Shown: positions 54,937 through 63,325, counted from the stretch's first letter. The stretch is 64,000 nt of DNA from Chitinophaga polysaccharea (GCF_007829335.1 NZ_VIWO01000008.1:62001-126000); one strand, 5' to 3'. The notes: generated by a model not told the origin, from the sequence alone. Program-made: numbers and translations.

Positions 54937-56229
54937 TTAAAAAACTATCGTTTTCCCATGCTGTGTGAAGCGGGTATCTTTAATGGCGCCGGTGCCGTTA
55001 AAGCGGTATTGGAGCCCTACAATACCGGTAGGCGCATGCGCCATGGTAAGGCTGGCAGCAGCCTTACCATTTACCCACACCTGCATTTTCCCATCCACAG
55101 CGCTTACTTTCAGCGTTGTCCACTCTTCGGGGGTGCAGCCTAATCCGGATAAGTCGGCCGATTGGCTGTTTAGCGTGGTACCTGCGGCGTAGAGCGACAA
55201 CTCCCCTACGCAACCTTTGGCGCAGAGCGGGATAAAGATCAGGTCATTTTTACAGAGAATGAGCACCTGTATCCGTTGACAGGCGGCAGTCCCTTCTTTA
55301 AAATCGCTCTTCAGCGTGGTCTCAAACGTGAAGTTGTAGTTGTCGAGGTCGCCCATGTCCCGTACATTAAAAAAGCGCAGGGCCGGCGGCGTGGGCAGCG
55401 TCTGTATACCGGAGGCAGCCAACAGCGCTTTGTTCACCGCTACGCCACTATCCTTTTCGATGTCTGTTTTCTTAAAATAGTAAGGAGTTCCCGGCCCGGC
55501 TTCCAACAGGGCCAGCCAGCCATTGGAGGCGATCATGAGGTCGTGCTCTTTTACAATCTGTTTGTTCACCATCAGCTTGGCCCGGTAATAACCAGGTGCA
55601 TAATAAATGGAAGACCGGGTATTTTCTTCGCGTGGCACGGCCACTTTGCGCGAGGTATCCCATGACTGGGAAATAAAAACCGAGTCGGCAGCGCCTGCCG
55701 CCAGGGCGTTATAATGAAAAATCACTGAATTGGGCACGCCGGTAGACATGATTTTATTGCTGCTGAACTCAAAGGCTGCCGGGTTAAGCGGTTTTCCAGG
55801 CTTCTTGTTGGACGACAGTAAAAGGTATCCAATGAGAAGCAGGGGTAAGATACCCATTACGCCCAGCATCCAGCGGCGCGACAACACTTTGCGGACTGGT
55901 GGTAATACAGTTACCTGCTCACTTTCCAGCGGTATATCCGCCACCGAGTGCAGCGGCACTTGTTGCTTAAACTCGCGCCAGCTGTTGTAACCGGCAAATT
56001 GGGCCAGGGTATTCAGCGTGGTTACTGCGGGGATATTGTTGTACTTAAGCTTTCCCCAAAGACGTTTCAGGGTGGTAATGCTAAGGGTTACCCCGGTAGT
56101 TTCCGCAATAATACCACTCAGCTTTTCGAAATCATAGGTCGTCCATTCACTGCTGGGTCCCCAGTTTAAGCGGACTTCCACCAGCTCCAGGCACTTTAAT
56201 ATGTATTTTATTTCAAAACTGTTGTTCAT
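54937..56229 (-). CDS. Membrane protein with putative DNA-binding N-terminus and LamG-like C-terminal domain
   Basis: 430 residues. Residues 1-95 form a helical, HTH-like domain (FEKLSGIIAETTGVTLSITTLKRLWGKLKYNNIPAVTTLNTLAQFAGYNSWREFKQQ). A single membrane segment follows (about 117-138: RRWMLGVMGILPLLLIGYLLLSS), then an extracytoplasmic region and a C-terminal concanavalin/LamG-like sandwich (about 280-430) with VWVNGKAAASLTMAHAPTGIVGLQYRF. The layout suggests a one-component membrane-bound regulator that senses outside and binds DNA inside. No function is established. It is divergent from a second LamG-like gene. Confidence 0.7.
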   Translation of the reverse strand: MNNSFEIKYILKCLELVEVRLNWGPSSEWTTYDFEKLSGIIAETTGVTLSITTLKRLWGKLKYNNIPAVTTLNTLAQFAGYNSWREFKQQVPLHSVADIPLESEQVTVLPPVRKVLSRRWMLGVMGILPLLLIGYLLLSSNKKPGKPLNPAAFEFSSNKIMSTGVPNSVIFHYNALAAGAADSVFISQSWDTSRKVAVPREENTRSSIYYAPGYYRAKLMVNKQIVKEHDLMIASNGWLALLEAGPGTPYYFKKTDIEKDSGVAVNKALLAASGIQTLPTPPALRFFNVRDMGDLDNYNFTFETTLKSDFKEGTAACQRIQVLILCKNDLIFIPLCAKGCVGELSLYAAGTTLNSQSADLSGLGCTPEEWTTLKVSAVDGKMQVWVNGKAAASLTMAHAPTGIVGLQYRFNGTGAIKDTRFTQHGKTIVF

Positions 56230-56250
56230 TTAATAATAGCTAATTATACA

Positions 56251-56277
56251 CTTGCACAAACTTGCACCAACCTGCCA
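56251..56277. repeat. Three 10-bp-phased direct repeats in a divergent promoter
   Basis: CTTGCAC (56251-56257), CTTGCAC (56261-56267) and the related CCTGCCA (56271-56277) recur every 10 bp, one helical turn. They sit 22 nt from the start of the DNA-binding/LamG gene and within the 121-nt divergent gap, a typical place for co-operative regulator binding. Confidence 0.5.
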
Positions 56278-56350
56278 GGTGTTTGAACCGGGTTTAAATA
56301 ACGGATTATTCAACTTGCCGGCCTAACCATTCAACACAAAAACGCAGGTC

Positions 56351-57484
56351 ATGACAAAGACAAGTATTTCATTTTTATTGCTGTTACTGCCATTAGGTAT
56401 GTTTGCGCAGCGTAACGGGAAAACAACTCATCCTACCACCATCCAGGTAGCGTTACAACCGGATCACTGGAATTTCCTGCCTGGCACCGTCGATTTTTCT
56501 ACGTACAAATCGGTACCGGCTATGAAGATATTAAACAGTCCGGATACCGCCGTATTAAAAAACCTGGATTTCCGGGACGGGACCATCTCCTACGATATCG
56601 AACCGGTGGATCCAAACTTTACGTCCTTTTATTTCCGGCGGAGCAGCCAACAGGAAAACGAATGTTTTTATTTCCGCACCGCCTTATCAGGCAATGGCGA
56701 AGCGGTGCAATATGCACCGTTTATAGATGGGATAAACCTCTGGGATATGCTGCCCCAGTACCAAACTGCCGCCTGGTTCCAGCGGGATCAATGGAATCAT
56801 GTAAAGCTGGTGATATCGGGTAAGCGTATGCAGGTATTTGTAAACGATACCACCCGGCCGGTGCTCGATATTCCCAAACTGGAAGGCAATGTATGGCATG
56901 GCGCGTTAGCTTTCAGTGGCAAGGCCATTATTTCCAACCTGGTAGTACAGCCCGGTCAAACAGGAGGGCTTTCCCCGGAGCCGCTGGCTGATATTACCGA
57001 CAATGATCCCCGCTATATCCGCCGCTGGCTGGTAACTGCACCGGAGGTGGTAACTACGGCAACAGATTATAATTACACCAATGCACCTGGAAAAGATGCG
57101 GCCTGGAAACCAATATGGGCGGAGAGAAACGGGCTGATTAACCTGACCCGGCAGCTGGGTGGACAGCGGGACCGCAACCGCCGCATTACCTGGCTGAAAA
57201 CCAATATTCATTCAGCCGTAGCACAAACCCGCAAGCTGAAACTGGGTTTCAGCGATAATGTATGGGTATTCCTGAATGGCAAATATGTGTATGTAGGCAA
57301 GAATACCTATGGTTCTCCTATCATGAAAGAGCCGGCTGGGCGTTGCTCGGTAGACAATACCTCATTTGACCTCCCACTCGCTGAAGGAGATAACGAAGTG
57401 ATGATAGCCGTGTTCAATGATTTTTATGGTTGGGGAATTATAGCGCAGGTAGACCGGCTTGAGCGCCTGTTATTTGAGAAATAA
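56351..57484 (+). CDS. Secreted LamG-like protein with C-terminal galactose-binding-like region
   Basis: 377 residues with a signal peptide (about 1-19). Residues 30-205 form a concanavalin-like sandwich of the 3-keto-disaccharide-hydrolase/DUF1080 or LamG type (DFRDGTISYDIEPVDPNFTSFYFRRSSQQENECFYFRT; WNHVKLVISGKRMQVFVNDTTRPVLDIPKLEG). Residues 225-377 resemble a carbohydrate-binding jelly roll (KLKLGFSDNVWVFLNGKYVYVG). No catalytic residue can be named, so a binding role is as likely as hydrolysis. It is divergent from the membrane protein with a related C-terminal domain, and the two may respond to the same ligand. Confidence 0.75.
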   Translation: MTKTSISFLLLLLPLGMFAQRNGKTTHPTTIQVALQPDHWNFLPGTVDFSTYKSVPAMKILNSPDTAVLKNLDFRDGTISYDIEPVDPNFTSFYFRRSSQQENECFYFRTALSGNGEAVQYAPFIDGINLWDMLPQYQTAAWFQRDQWNHVKLVISGKRMQVFVNDTTRPVLDIPKLEGNVWHGALAFSGKAIISNLVVQPGQTGGLSPEPLADITDNDPRYIRRWLVTAPEVVTTATDYNYTNAPGKDAAWKPIWAERNGLINLTRQLGGQRDRNRRITWLKTNIHSAVAQTRKLKLGFSDNVWVFLNGKYVYVGKNTYGSPIMKEPAGRCSVDNTSFDLPLAEGDNEVMIAVFNDFYGWGIIAQVDRLERLLFEK

Positions 57485-57491
57485 GCTTCGT

Positions 57492-57522
57492 ACAACAGCT
57501 CCATCAATGATGGAGCTGTTGT
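57492..57522 (+). terminator. Hairpin behind the LamG-like gene
   Basis: 15-bp perfect stem (57492-57506 with 57508-57522) starting 8 nt after the stop codon. The 3' side lacks a T run, so termination strength is uncertain. Confidence 0.6.
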
Positions 57523-57553
57523 GGGATATATCTGCCGGAGGCCCGATAAAATG

Positions 57554-57574
57554 CTTATTTTAGAATAAAATAAG
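57554..57574. promoter_or_regulatory. 9-3-9 dyad immediately before the LysR start codon
   Basis: CTTATTTTA (57554-57562), GAA, TAAAATAAG (57566-57574) is a perfect dyad ending 6 nt before the ATG at 57581. Its position fits an autoregulatory LysR-type site. Its second half with flank, TTAGAATAAAATAAG, also occurs exactly at 27791-27805. Confidence 0.5.
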
Positions 57575-57580
57575 CCCATC

Positions 57581-58480
57581 ATGCTATCCAACCGACACCT
57601 GGTATTTATGGAAGTAGCCCATCAGAAAAGCTTTTCGAAAGCCAGTCAGGCATTGTTTATTTCCCAACCTGCGGTGAGCACGCATATCAAAGGATTGGAG
57701 GAACAGTATAAAACCAAATTGTTTGAACGGAAAGGATTGCAGATAGAATTGACAGAAGCAGGGCAGCTGTTGTACAGCCGCTTACTGACTGTAAAACATA
57801 TACAACAGGAAACAGAGTTTGATATTTCGGTGATACATGATCAGCAGCAGGCCACCGGTATGCTGAACCTGGGCGCCAGTACTACAGCCGCGCTATATAT
57901 CCTGCCCAAGGTTATGTCGGCGTTTCACCGGGAATACCCGCTGGTAGATATTTCATTGCTGAACCGCAATAGTGAAATTGTTTTGCAGGCGTTACTGGAT
58001 AAGGAAATTAATATCGGGGTTACCGAAGAAAAGGGGCAGTTGAGTAATATCACTTACCAGCCATTCCTTAAAGACCAGATCGTAGCCGTTTGCAGTCGCC
58101 AAAACCCGCTGGCAAAGAAAAAGACCTATGCGCTGAAAGATATATTGCAAATGCCGGTGGCCATACGTGAACGTGGCAGCGGCACGCTGGAAGCTATCAA
58201 AACAGGGCTGTGGAAAAGTCGTATCCGGCTTACTGACTTAAAAATCAAAGTGCGGCTGGGTGGCACCGAAGCGTTGAAAAATTTCCTGCTCGAGTCTGGT
58301 TGCGTAGGATTTCTATCTACCCGCTCCATTGCCAAGGAATTGCAGCATGGGGAACTGACCATTCTTTCATTTGAAGGCCTGCGGATAGAGCGCAGCTTTT
58401 ACTTTATACAACGCAAAGGTGAAACCAGTGATCTGAACCGGCGTTTCATCAAACTCGCCAAATCCATTTATAATTATTAA
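57581..58480 (+). CDS. LysR-family transcriptional regulator
   Basis: 299 residues. N-terminal winged HTH (HLVFMEVAHQKSFSKASQALFISQPAVSTHIKGLEEQYKTKLFERKGLQIELTEAGQLLY) and a C-terminal periplasmic-binding-like effector domain (about 90-295: GMLNLGASTTAALYILPKVMSAFHREYPLVDISLLNRNS). The effector is unknown. It lies 78 nt before a small unknown gene on the same strand and converges with the Old Yellow Enzyme gene. Confidence 0.95.
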   Translation: MLSNRHLVFMEVAHQKSFSKASQALFISQPAVSTHIKGLEEQYKTKLFERKGLQIELTEAGQLLYSRLLTVKHIQQETEFDISVIHDQQQATGMLNLGASTTAALYILPKVMSAFHREYPLVDISLLNRNSEIVLQALLDKEINIGVTEEKGQLSNITYQPFLKDQIVAVCSRQNPLAKKKTYALKDILQMPVAIRERGSGTLEAIKTGLWKSRIRLTDLKIKVRLGGTEALKNFLLESGCVGFLSTRSIAKELQHGELTILSFEGLRIERSFYFIQRKGETSDLNRRFIKLAKSIYNY

Positions 58481-58558
58481 TTATAGGTCATAATATTTTC
58501 ATATAGCTAAGATTATAACCATAACCCTACATTTGAGGAGTACAAAATATTCCTTTAT

Positions 58559-58828
58559 ATGAATATGCTTTTTTATTACGACGAGTTATACAAAGCGGCA
58601 GTCGAAAGGATTAATCAGCTGGTAGATATTTCTGTACAGCAAAAGAATACGCTGTTGCAGCGGCTGAAAAGCCAGGCTCCCTTTTTAGCCACCACCACAG
58701 AAGATATCGACCTGGTAGCGCAGCGTATGATGGCATCCCTGGGTTCTATTTTATGCCCGGATGCTGCGGCCGATTTTGCCGGTGGCAGCAAATTACTGGA
58801 AATGGAAATGTTAGCTAACGGTGAATAA
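58559..58828 (+). CDS. Small hypothetical protein behind lysR
   Basis: 89 residues, not recognised. It is predominantly helical, with no signal peptide or membrane segment (YYDELYKAAVERINQLVDISVQQKNTLLQRLKSQAPFLATTTEDIDLVAQRMMASLGSIL). Codon use and amphipathic helices look like a real gene, and a terminator follows 7 nt after its stop. It may be co-regulated with the LysR gene. Confidence 0.6.
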   Translation: MNMLFYYDELYKAAVERINQLVDISVQQKNTLLQRLKSQAPFLATTTEDIDLVAQRMMASLGSILCPDAAADFAGGSKLLEMEMLANGE

Positions 58829-58835
58829 AAGAAAG

Positions 58836-58860
58836 GAAGCCGTTAGCGGCTTCTTTCTTC
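58836..58860 (+). terminator. Terminator behind the small gene
   Basis: GAAGCCG-TTAG-CGGCTTC (58836-58853) followed by TTTCTTC. The stem extends imperfectly on both sides (GAAAG/CTTTC). It also faces the end of the Old Yellow Enzyme gene. Confidence 0.75.
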
Positions 58861-58908
58861 CCTATCCTTTTCCTCCAAACATCCCCCGTAACCCCAATCA
58901 ACAGTATA

Positions 58909-59982
58909 TTACTGTAACGGCGGAAACGGCGTAGCCATGTCTCTTTCAAAATCAGTCAATGCCAACCCTTCCCGCACACGCGCAGGCCAATCAGGATTAG
59001 CCAGTGCTGCATGTCCCAGGGAAATAAAATCGGCATGCCCTTCTTCCAGTACCCTCCTTGCCACCTCCAGGTTGTGCAACCCTCCGTTGGCCACCACCGG
59101 GCGGTCCACCATTCGTTTAGCGATAGTGGTGAGTGACAACTGCTCATCGTACACCAGCTTTTCCCAGGTGCTTCCTTCCCCGGAAATATGCACATAGTCG
59201 ACCGCCGCCTGTTTCACTTCTGCCAGCAAGCTGGCAGCCATTTCTACACCGCCGGGCCAGCGATAACTGCCGTTATTCACTTTGCCTTCCGACAACCGCA
59301 ACCCGATAATAAAGCCGGCCGGCACTTTTGCCCGTATACCCGCAATAATGGCCGCAATGATCCGGAAACGATGCCGGATACTTCCACCATATTCATCCCC
59401 CCGGAGATTGGTATAATCTGTTAAAAACTGATCCAGCAGGTAGCCGTTGGCTGCATGTATTTCCACCCCGTGAAACCCCGCCGCCAGGGCATTTTCGGCC
59501 GATTGCACATAGCCTGTTATCGCTTCCCGGATATCGGCCGTGGTCATAGCGGCCGGCAGCGGGAACGGACCATCCCCCCCACCATAGGAGGCTAACTTTT
59601 TCCCCATAGGCTGTACTGCCGAAGGAGCCAGCGTATGCATCAAATGCTGGGACAATGCGCCGGCATGCATCAGTTGCGCAATAAATATACTGCCCTGTGC
59701 CTTTACCACCCCGGCAATAGCCCGCCAGCCGGCTATCTGCGCCGGTGTTACAATTCCTGGCTGGTGCGGATACGCCTGGCTGGCCAGTGTATCGGTATAT
59801 AATCCTTCTGTGATAATGATCCCGAAACCGCCGACGGCAAATTTTTCGTAATAGGCTTGCATCGCACCAGTAGGCACTCCCTGTAAGGTAGCGCTGGCGC
59901 GACTCATAGGCGCTACCACCGCTCTGTTCTTTGCCTGTAACAAAGCATGATCGAATGCTGCTAAAATAGGATGTGTGGTCAT
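58909..59982 (-). CDS. Old Yellow Enzyme family flavin oxidoreductase (ene-reductase type)
   Basis: The ATG at 59982 gives 357 residues; the frame extends to 60000. A TIM barrel with OYE features: KNRAVVAPMSRASA at the N-terminus, FIAQLMHAGALSQ, the active-site segment GVEIHAANGYLLDQFLTDYTNLRGDEYGGSIRHRFR, and FMN-phosphate-site-like VVANGGLHNLEVARRVLEEGHADFISLGHAALANPDWP. It reduces activated alkenes with NAD(P)H via FMN. A Crp-like regulator is encoded upstream on the same strand (69-nt gap) and may control it. Confidence 0.93.
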   Translation of the reverse strand: MTTHPILAAFDHALLQAKNRAVVAPMSRASATLQGVPTGAMQAYYEKFAVGGFGIIITEGLYTDTLASQAYPHQPGIVTPAQIAGWRAIAGVVKAQGSIFIAQLMHAGALSQHLMHTLAPSAVQPMGKKLASYGGGDGPFPLPAAMTTADIREAITGYVQSAENALAAGFHGVEIHAANGYLLDQFLTDYTNLRGDEYGGSIRHRFRIIAAIIAGIRAKVPAGFIIGLRLSEGKVNNGSYRWPGGVEMAASLLAEVKQAAVDYVHISGEGSTWEKLVYDEQLSLTTIAKRMVDRPVVANGGLHNLEVARRVLEEGHADFISLGHAALANPDWPARVREGLALTDFERDMATPFPPLQ

Positions 59983-60051
59983 ATTTGCTTTTTTAAGCAA
60001 AATTGAGCGATGCCCGCTCCCTCCACAATGACAAATGATAATAAATTGGTG

Positions 60052-60633
60052 CTACCTGGAAGTTTTAGCTATTTTATTCCGTAAGCGGCTCAGCGATTCG
60101 CGGGTAATCCCCAGGTAGGCGGCCACCTGGTGCTGAGGCAGCCGGGTTTCAAAGAAAGGGTAAGCTGCTACAAATGCCTGGTACCTTTCCAGGGCGGGTT
60201 TCTGTAACCATAATATTCTCCGTTGCAGGGCCGCATAAGCCCGCTGGGAAATGATGCGGTAATAACGCTCTACCGCCGGTATCTCATTAAATAATAATTC
60301 CAGCTGCAACTTACTGATCTGCCACACCACGCCCGGCTCCAACATAGCTATATTAAACCGGGAAGGTGTTTCGGTCAACAGGCTATCCAGGTCTGTTATC
60401 CACCACCCTTCTACGCTGAATTGCAGTACATTTTCCTTACCCGTACTATCTGTTTCATATTGGCGGCAGCAGCCTTTCTCTATGAAAAATTCATACCGGC
60501 ATATCTCTCCTTCCCGCAACAGGAACTGGTGGCGGCGAACGGGCAACGATTCAAAAAAGGCAGGAATACGTTGTTGTTCTTCCGCAGTTAATGATACATG
60601 TTGTGTAATAGTGCTGATCAGCAACTGGCTCAT
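60052..60633 (-). CDS. Crp/Fnr-like cyclic-nucleotide-binding-fold regulator
   Basis: The second of two consecutive Met codons (60633) gives 193 residues. Beta-roll: RHQFLLREGEICRYEFFIEKGCCRQYETDSTGKENVLQFSVEGWWITDLDSLL. The C-terminal HTH is QHQVAAYLGITRESLSRLRNKIAKTSR, the most canonical of the three Crp-like proteins in the window. It resembles the protein at 27134-27715 in size and in the VEGWW segment. It probably regulates the Old Yellow Enzyme gene downstream. Confidence 0.93.
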   Translation of the reverse strand: MSQLLISTITQHVSLTAEEQQRIPAFFESLPVRRHQFLLREGEICRYEFFIEKGCCRQYETDSTGKENVLQFSVEGWWITDLDSLLTETPSRFNIAMLEPGVVWQISKLQLELLFNEIPAVERYYRIISQRAYAALQRRILWLQKPALERYQAFVAAYPFFETRLPQHQVAAYLGITRESLSRLRNKIAKTSR

Positions 60634-60649
60634 CAAAAATGATTAAATA

Positions 60650-61204
60650 TTACTTTACCCGGAATTTTTTAGGATAACCTGCCGGTGACGTTACTTCAAA
60701 AAATTCATCTTCATTATCAGAAGGCGCTGCGGCATAATACTGGTTCAGCGCGGTGATCAGCGACACCAGGTCGGGCGCTATCACAGGGCGGTCGTTGTCG
60801 GCGTGCCAGAATTCCAGTAGCTGTCCGGCCTGCCCGGTAAATAATCCATACGCATCGTAGCAGATATAATCGCCGCCGCCATTGTGAAACAATGGCCACC
60901 AGTCGGCGTGCCACCAGTTCTCTATTTCAAAGTCGGATCCTATCATTCCCGTTAGTTCCGCCATGGTATCCAGGGCAGCTTCCAGCGGAACAAAAGTGGA
61001 ATTATTTACAAATGCGTCGAAGCTTTTAAATGACTGCCCGTTTCTCCACTGGTATAAAGCGGCCACCGGCGCGGGTACTACGCGGCTGTATTTTTGTTCA
61101 AGCGCCTTGATATCTTCCGGTGTCAGGGCTGGGTTCAGATCAGCCAGCAGATCAGGACGTTGCGTGGCCAGGTGTTGCTCCAGTAATGCCAGTTGTTCCT
61201 GCAT
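60650..61204 (-). CDS. SMI1/KNR4-family protein
   Basis: The ATG at 61204 gives 184 residues; the 22 extra residues possible from 61270 look non-coding. The SMI1/KNR4 fold is suggested by LNPALTPEDIKALEQKYSRVVPAPVAALYQWRNGQ, the tryptophan-rich WWHADWWPLFHNGGGDYICYDAYG and a late acidic tail. In bacteria this family includes immunity proteins of polymorphic toxins as well as housekeeping proteins. No toxin gene is adjacent. It ends 16 nt before the Crp-like gene. Confidence 0.88.
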   Translation of the reverse strand: MQEQLALLEQHLATQRPDLLADLNPALTPEDIKALEQKYSRVVPAPVAALYQWRNGQSFKSFDAFVNNSTFVPLEAALDTMAELTGMIGSDFEIENWWHADWWPLFHNGGGDYICYDAYGLFTGQAGQLLEFWHADNDRPVIAPDLVSLITALNQYYAAAPSDNEDEFFEVTSPAGYPKKFRVK

Positions 61205-61320
61205 AAATGAAAATGGGTTTAATAGCGTCAAATATACACCGGAAAATGATTTTGAAAGATCACCCCACATACTATCCAGTTTTTTTTTGCAGCCTCCCCT
61301 TATTTACCAAACATTACCTT

Positions 61321-62049
61321 TCAAAGTAGATATAGCGCTGCTGCTATCAACCCTCCTGATAGCGTATTCAAAAAATTGACTGTATTATTTCCTATTACCT
61401 GTTTACGCTCCAACGTAGCGCCCAGCAAGGAATCCACTACATTACCCAGTATTCCGCCTATCAGCACCAGCAAAGCGCGACTATATCCTCCGAAAAAAAA
61501 CCAGTATAACACGGCCAATAACAATGCGCCTGCAGCGCCCAACAGCGTGCCTTCCAGGCTAATCACCCCATCTAATCCCTTTGCCTCTTTTTTGAAGGTG
61601 AGTATATTACGAAAGTTGCGGCCATATACCGTTCCCAGTTCAGATGATACGGTATCCGCGGCGGCTGCAGCCAAACTTCCTGCTGCCATCAGTATAAATA
61701 AGCGTTCGTGGTCGGGGTATAAAAGTGCCAGCAGGGCTGCTATGCCAGCTACGCCTCCATTGGCAAATACTTGCCCGGCGGTTCGCTTTTCCGCATGTTG
61801 CTCTCCGGGCGCGGCCTTCAGCCCTTTCTTATGTCCGGTGGCGGCTACACCGGTGATAAAGAAAGCGCCTAACAGTAACAACCCTCCGTAGCCGATGCCG
61901 ACGGCAACGCACATCCCCAGTATGGCAGCGGTAACGGCGGCGGAGCCGGTCAGTTTTCCTTTTTTCACACAAAGAAATGCGACGATAATAATGATTATCG
62001 CCGCAATAGCCAATTCTGGTAAAGAAGTGAGTTGCATCATGGGATGCAA
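61321..62049 (-). CDS. DUF92-family integral membrane protein
   Basis: 242 residues with about six hydrophobic segments. The family pattern is clear: KKGKLTGSAAVTAAILGMCVAVGIGYGGLLLLGAFFITGVAATG, QVFANGGVAGIAALLALL, SLAAAAADTVSSELGTVYG and GVISLEGTLLGAAGALLLAVLYW. Relatives include TMEM19 in animals and the plant VTE6 phytyl-phosphate kinase, so a prenyl- or lipid-phosphate role is possible. No such pathway genes are next to it here. Confidence 0.92.
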   Translation of the reverse strand: MHPMMQLTSLPELAIAAIIIIIVAFLCVKKGKLTGSAAVTAAILGMCVAVGIGYGGLLLLGAFFITGVAATGHKKGLKAAPGEQHAEKRTAGQVFANGGVAGIAALLALLYPDHERLFILMAAGSLAAAAADTVSSELGTVYGRNFRNILTFKKEAKGLDGVISLEGTLLGAAGALLLAVLYWFFFGGYSRALLVLIGGILGNVVDSLLGATLERKQVIGNNTVNFLNTLSGGLIAAALYLL

Positions 62050-62068
62050 AACTATACAAATGTTTCTT

Positions 62069-62551
62069 TTAAATATAGGGCGTTGCTTTTTCCTTTACCC
62101 AGTTGTGGTAAGGCGCCCAGCTATCCCATACCGCCCGGGCCCATTTTTGCATGGCAGCATATAGCTCCTCTGCACCCGGCGCTTTCAGTACATCCTGTAC
62201 CGTTATACCTGCCGGCGTAGCGGGGGGCGTAGGCTGTTCCCAGGTTTGCTTCACAATAATGCTGTGTACATGTTGTACCTGTCGCCCGGTGAAACCGTGC
62301 TCCAATGCCAGGTACAGTCCTATCAGCGCGTAGGCGGTGGTAATCGGTTTACCCACGCCGCCTGCATGTTGCGCGCCATAGGCATCTACAGCCAGCTGGT
62401 GACGGAAATCCGGGTGCTTCATCGCAAAGGTGCGAATAGACAGTTCATTGAAAAGATCTTCGCATTCGCCGGAAGCATTGTACCTGTCGGATGGCGCCAG
62501 CTGGGCGTCTACGAGCTGCAGCCGGCAGCCGGGGCAAATGATTTTACTCAT
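62069..62551 (-). CDS. DUF5946-family protein
   Basis: 160 residues starting MSKIICPGCRLQLVDAQ, a Cys-x-x-Cys pair likely to bind zinc or a cluster. It continues with ECEDLFNELSIRTFAMKHPDFRHQLAVDAYGAQHAGGVGKPITTAYALIGLYLALEHG, the core pattern of the family. There are no signal peptide or membrane segments. The function of the family is unknown. It starts 18 nt after the metallo-beta-lactamase-fold gene and is probably co-transcribed with it and the DUF92 gene. Confidence 0.85.
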   Translation of the reverse strand: MSKIICPGCRLQLVDAQLAPSDRYNASGECEDLFNELSIRTFAMKHPDFRHQLAVDAYGAQHAGGVGKPITTAYALIGLYLALEHGFTGRQVQHVHSIIVKQTWEQPTPPATPAGITVQDVLKAPGAEELYAAMQKWARAVWDSWAPYHNWVKEKATPYI

Positions 62552-62569
62552 GCTAGATGGATTAGTGGT

Positions 62570-63325
62570 TTATTTCGCGTACCAGTCGCGCAACCGCACC
62601 TCGATATGCTTGTTGCCAGCATCAACGAGTTTTTTAAACTGGTTCACATCACTTAAACCATTCTTGCCGCGGTAGTGATACGGATATACGACTTTAGGTT
62701 TAAATGCCAATACCGCATCTGCGGCCTCGGGTACATCCATGGTATAGGGCAGGTTCATGCATACAAAGGCTACGTCGATATTTTTCAGGCTACGCATTTC
62801 AGGGATGCCTTGTGTATCTCCGGAGATATATACCTGTTTTTTACCAATGGTGAGAACGTACCCATTTCCCCTGCCTTTGGTATGCATGGCGGTGGCACTC
62901 TCAGGCAGGTTATACATGGGCAGCGCGGTAATAGCAAAACCGGCTTCGGTTTGCTGATCGCCATTTTTCATGATCACCACGCCCTTTTTATCGGCTTCCG
63001 GTAGTTTCTCTGCCACTACTGCCGGCACTACCAGGATGGTATTGGGAGTACGGATGGCGGTGAGGGTAGCCGGATCAAAATGGTCGCCATGTATATCTGT
63101 TACCAGGATCAGATCTGGAGCTGCCAGGCCCTGGTATTTTCCGGCGCCGCCTACCGGGTCTATATAAATCGTTTTGCCGTTAGCCTGTAATACCAGGCTG
63201 GCGTGTTCAATAGGCTGAATAGTTAACGATCCGGTTGCGGTGTTGACTACGTCCGGTTTAATGCGCTGGGCATATACGATTGCAGCAGCCAGTAAGAAAC
63301 ATAAAGAGAGGATAGTACGCTTCAT
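62570..63325 (-). CDS. Exported metallo-beta-lactamase-fold hydrolase (UlaG/COG2220-like)
   Basis: 251 residues with a signal peptide (about 1-19). The MBL core is GSLTIQPIEHASLVLQANGKTIYIDPVGGAG, then VTDIHGDHFDPATL, VYISGDTQGIPEM and PKVVYPYHYRGKN. The metal motif reads Asp-x-His-x-Asp-His instead of His-x-His-x-Asp-His, so one usual ligand is replaced; this may be a subfamily feature. Later ligands (Asp in GDT, the final His) are present. It likely hydrolyses an exported or cell-wall-derived ester or phosphate, with unknown substrate. Confidence 0.9.
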   Translation of the reverse strand: MKRTILSLCFLLAAAIVYAQRIKPDVVNTATGSLTIQPIEHASLVLQANGKTIYIDPVGGAGKYQGLAAPDLILVTDIHGDHFDPATLTAIRTPNTILVVPAVVAEKLPEADKKGVVIMKNGDQQTEAGFAITALPMYNLPESATAMHTKGRGNGYVLTIGKKQVYISGDTQGIPEMRSLKNIDVAFVCMNLPYTMDVPEAADAVLAFKPKVVYPYHYRGKNGLSDVNQFKKLVDAGNKHIEVRLRDWYAK

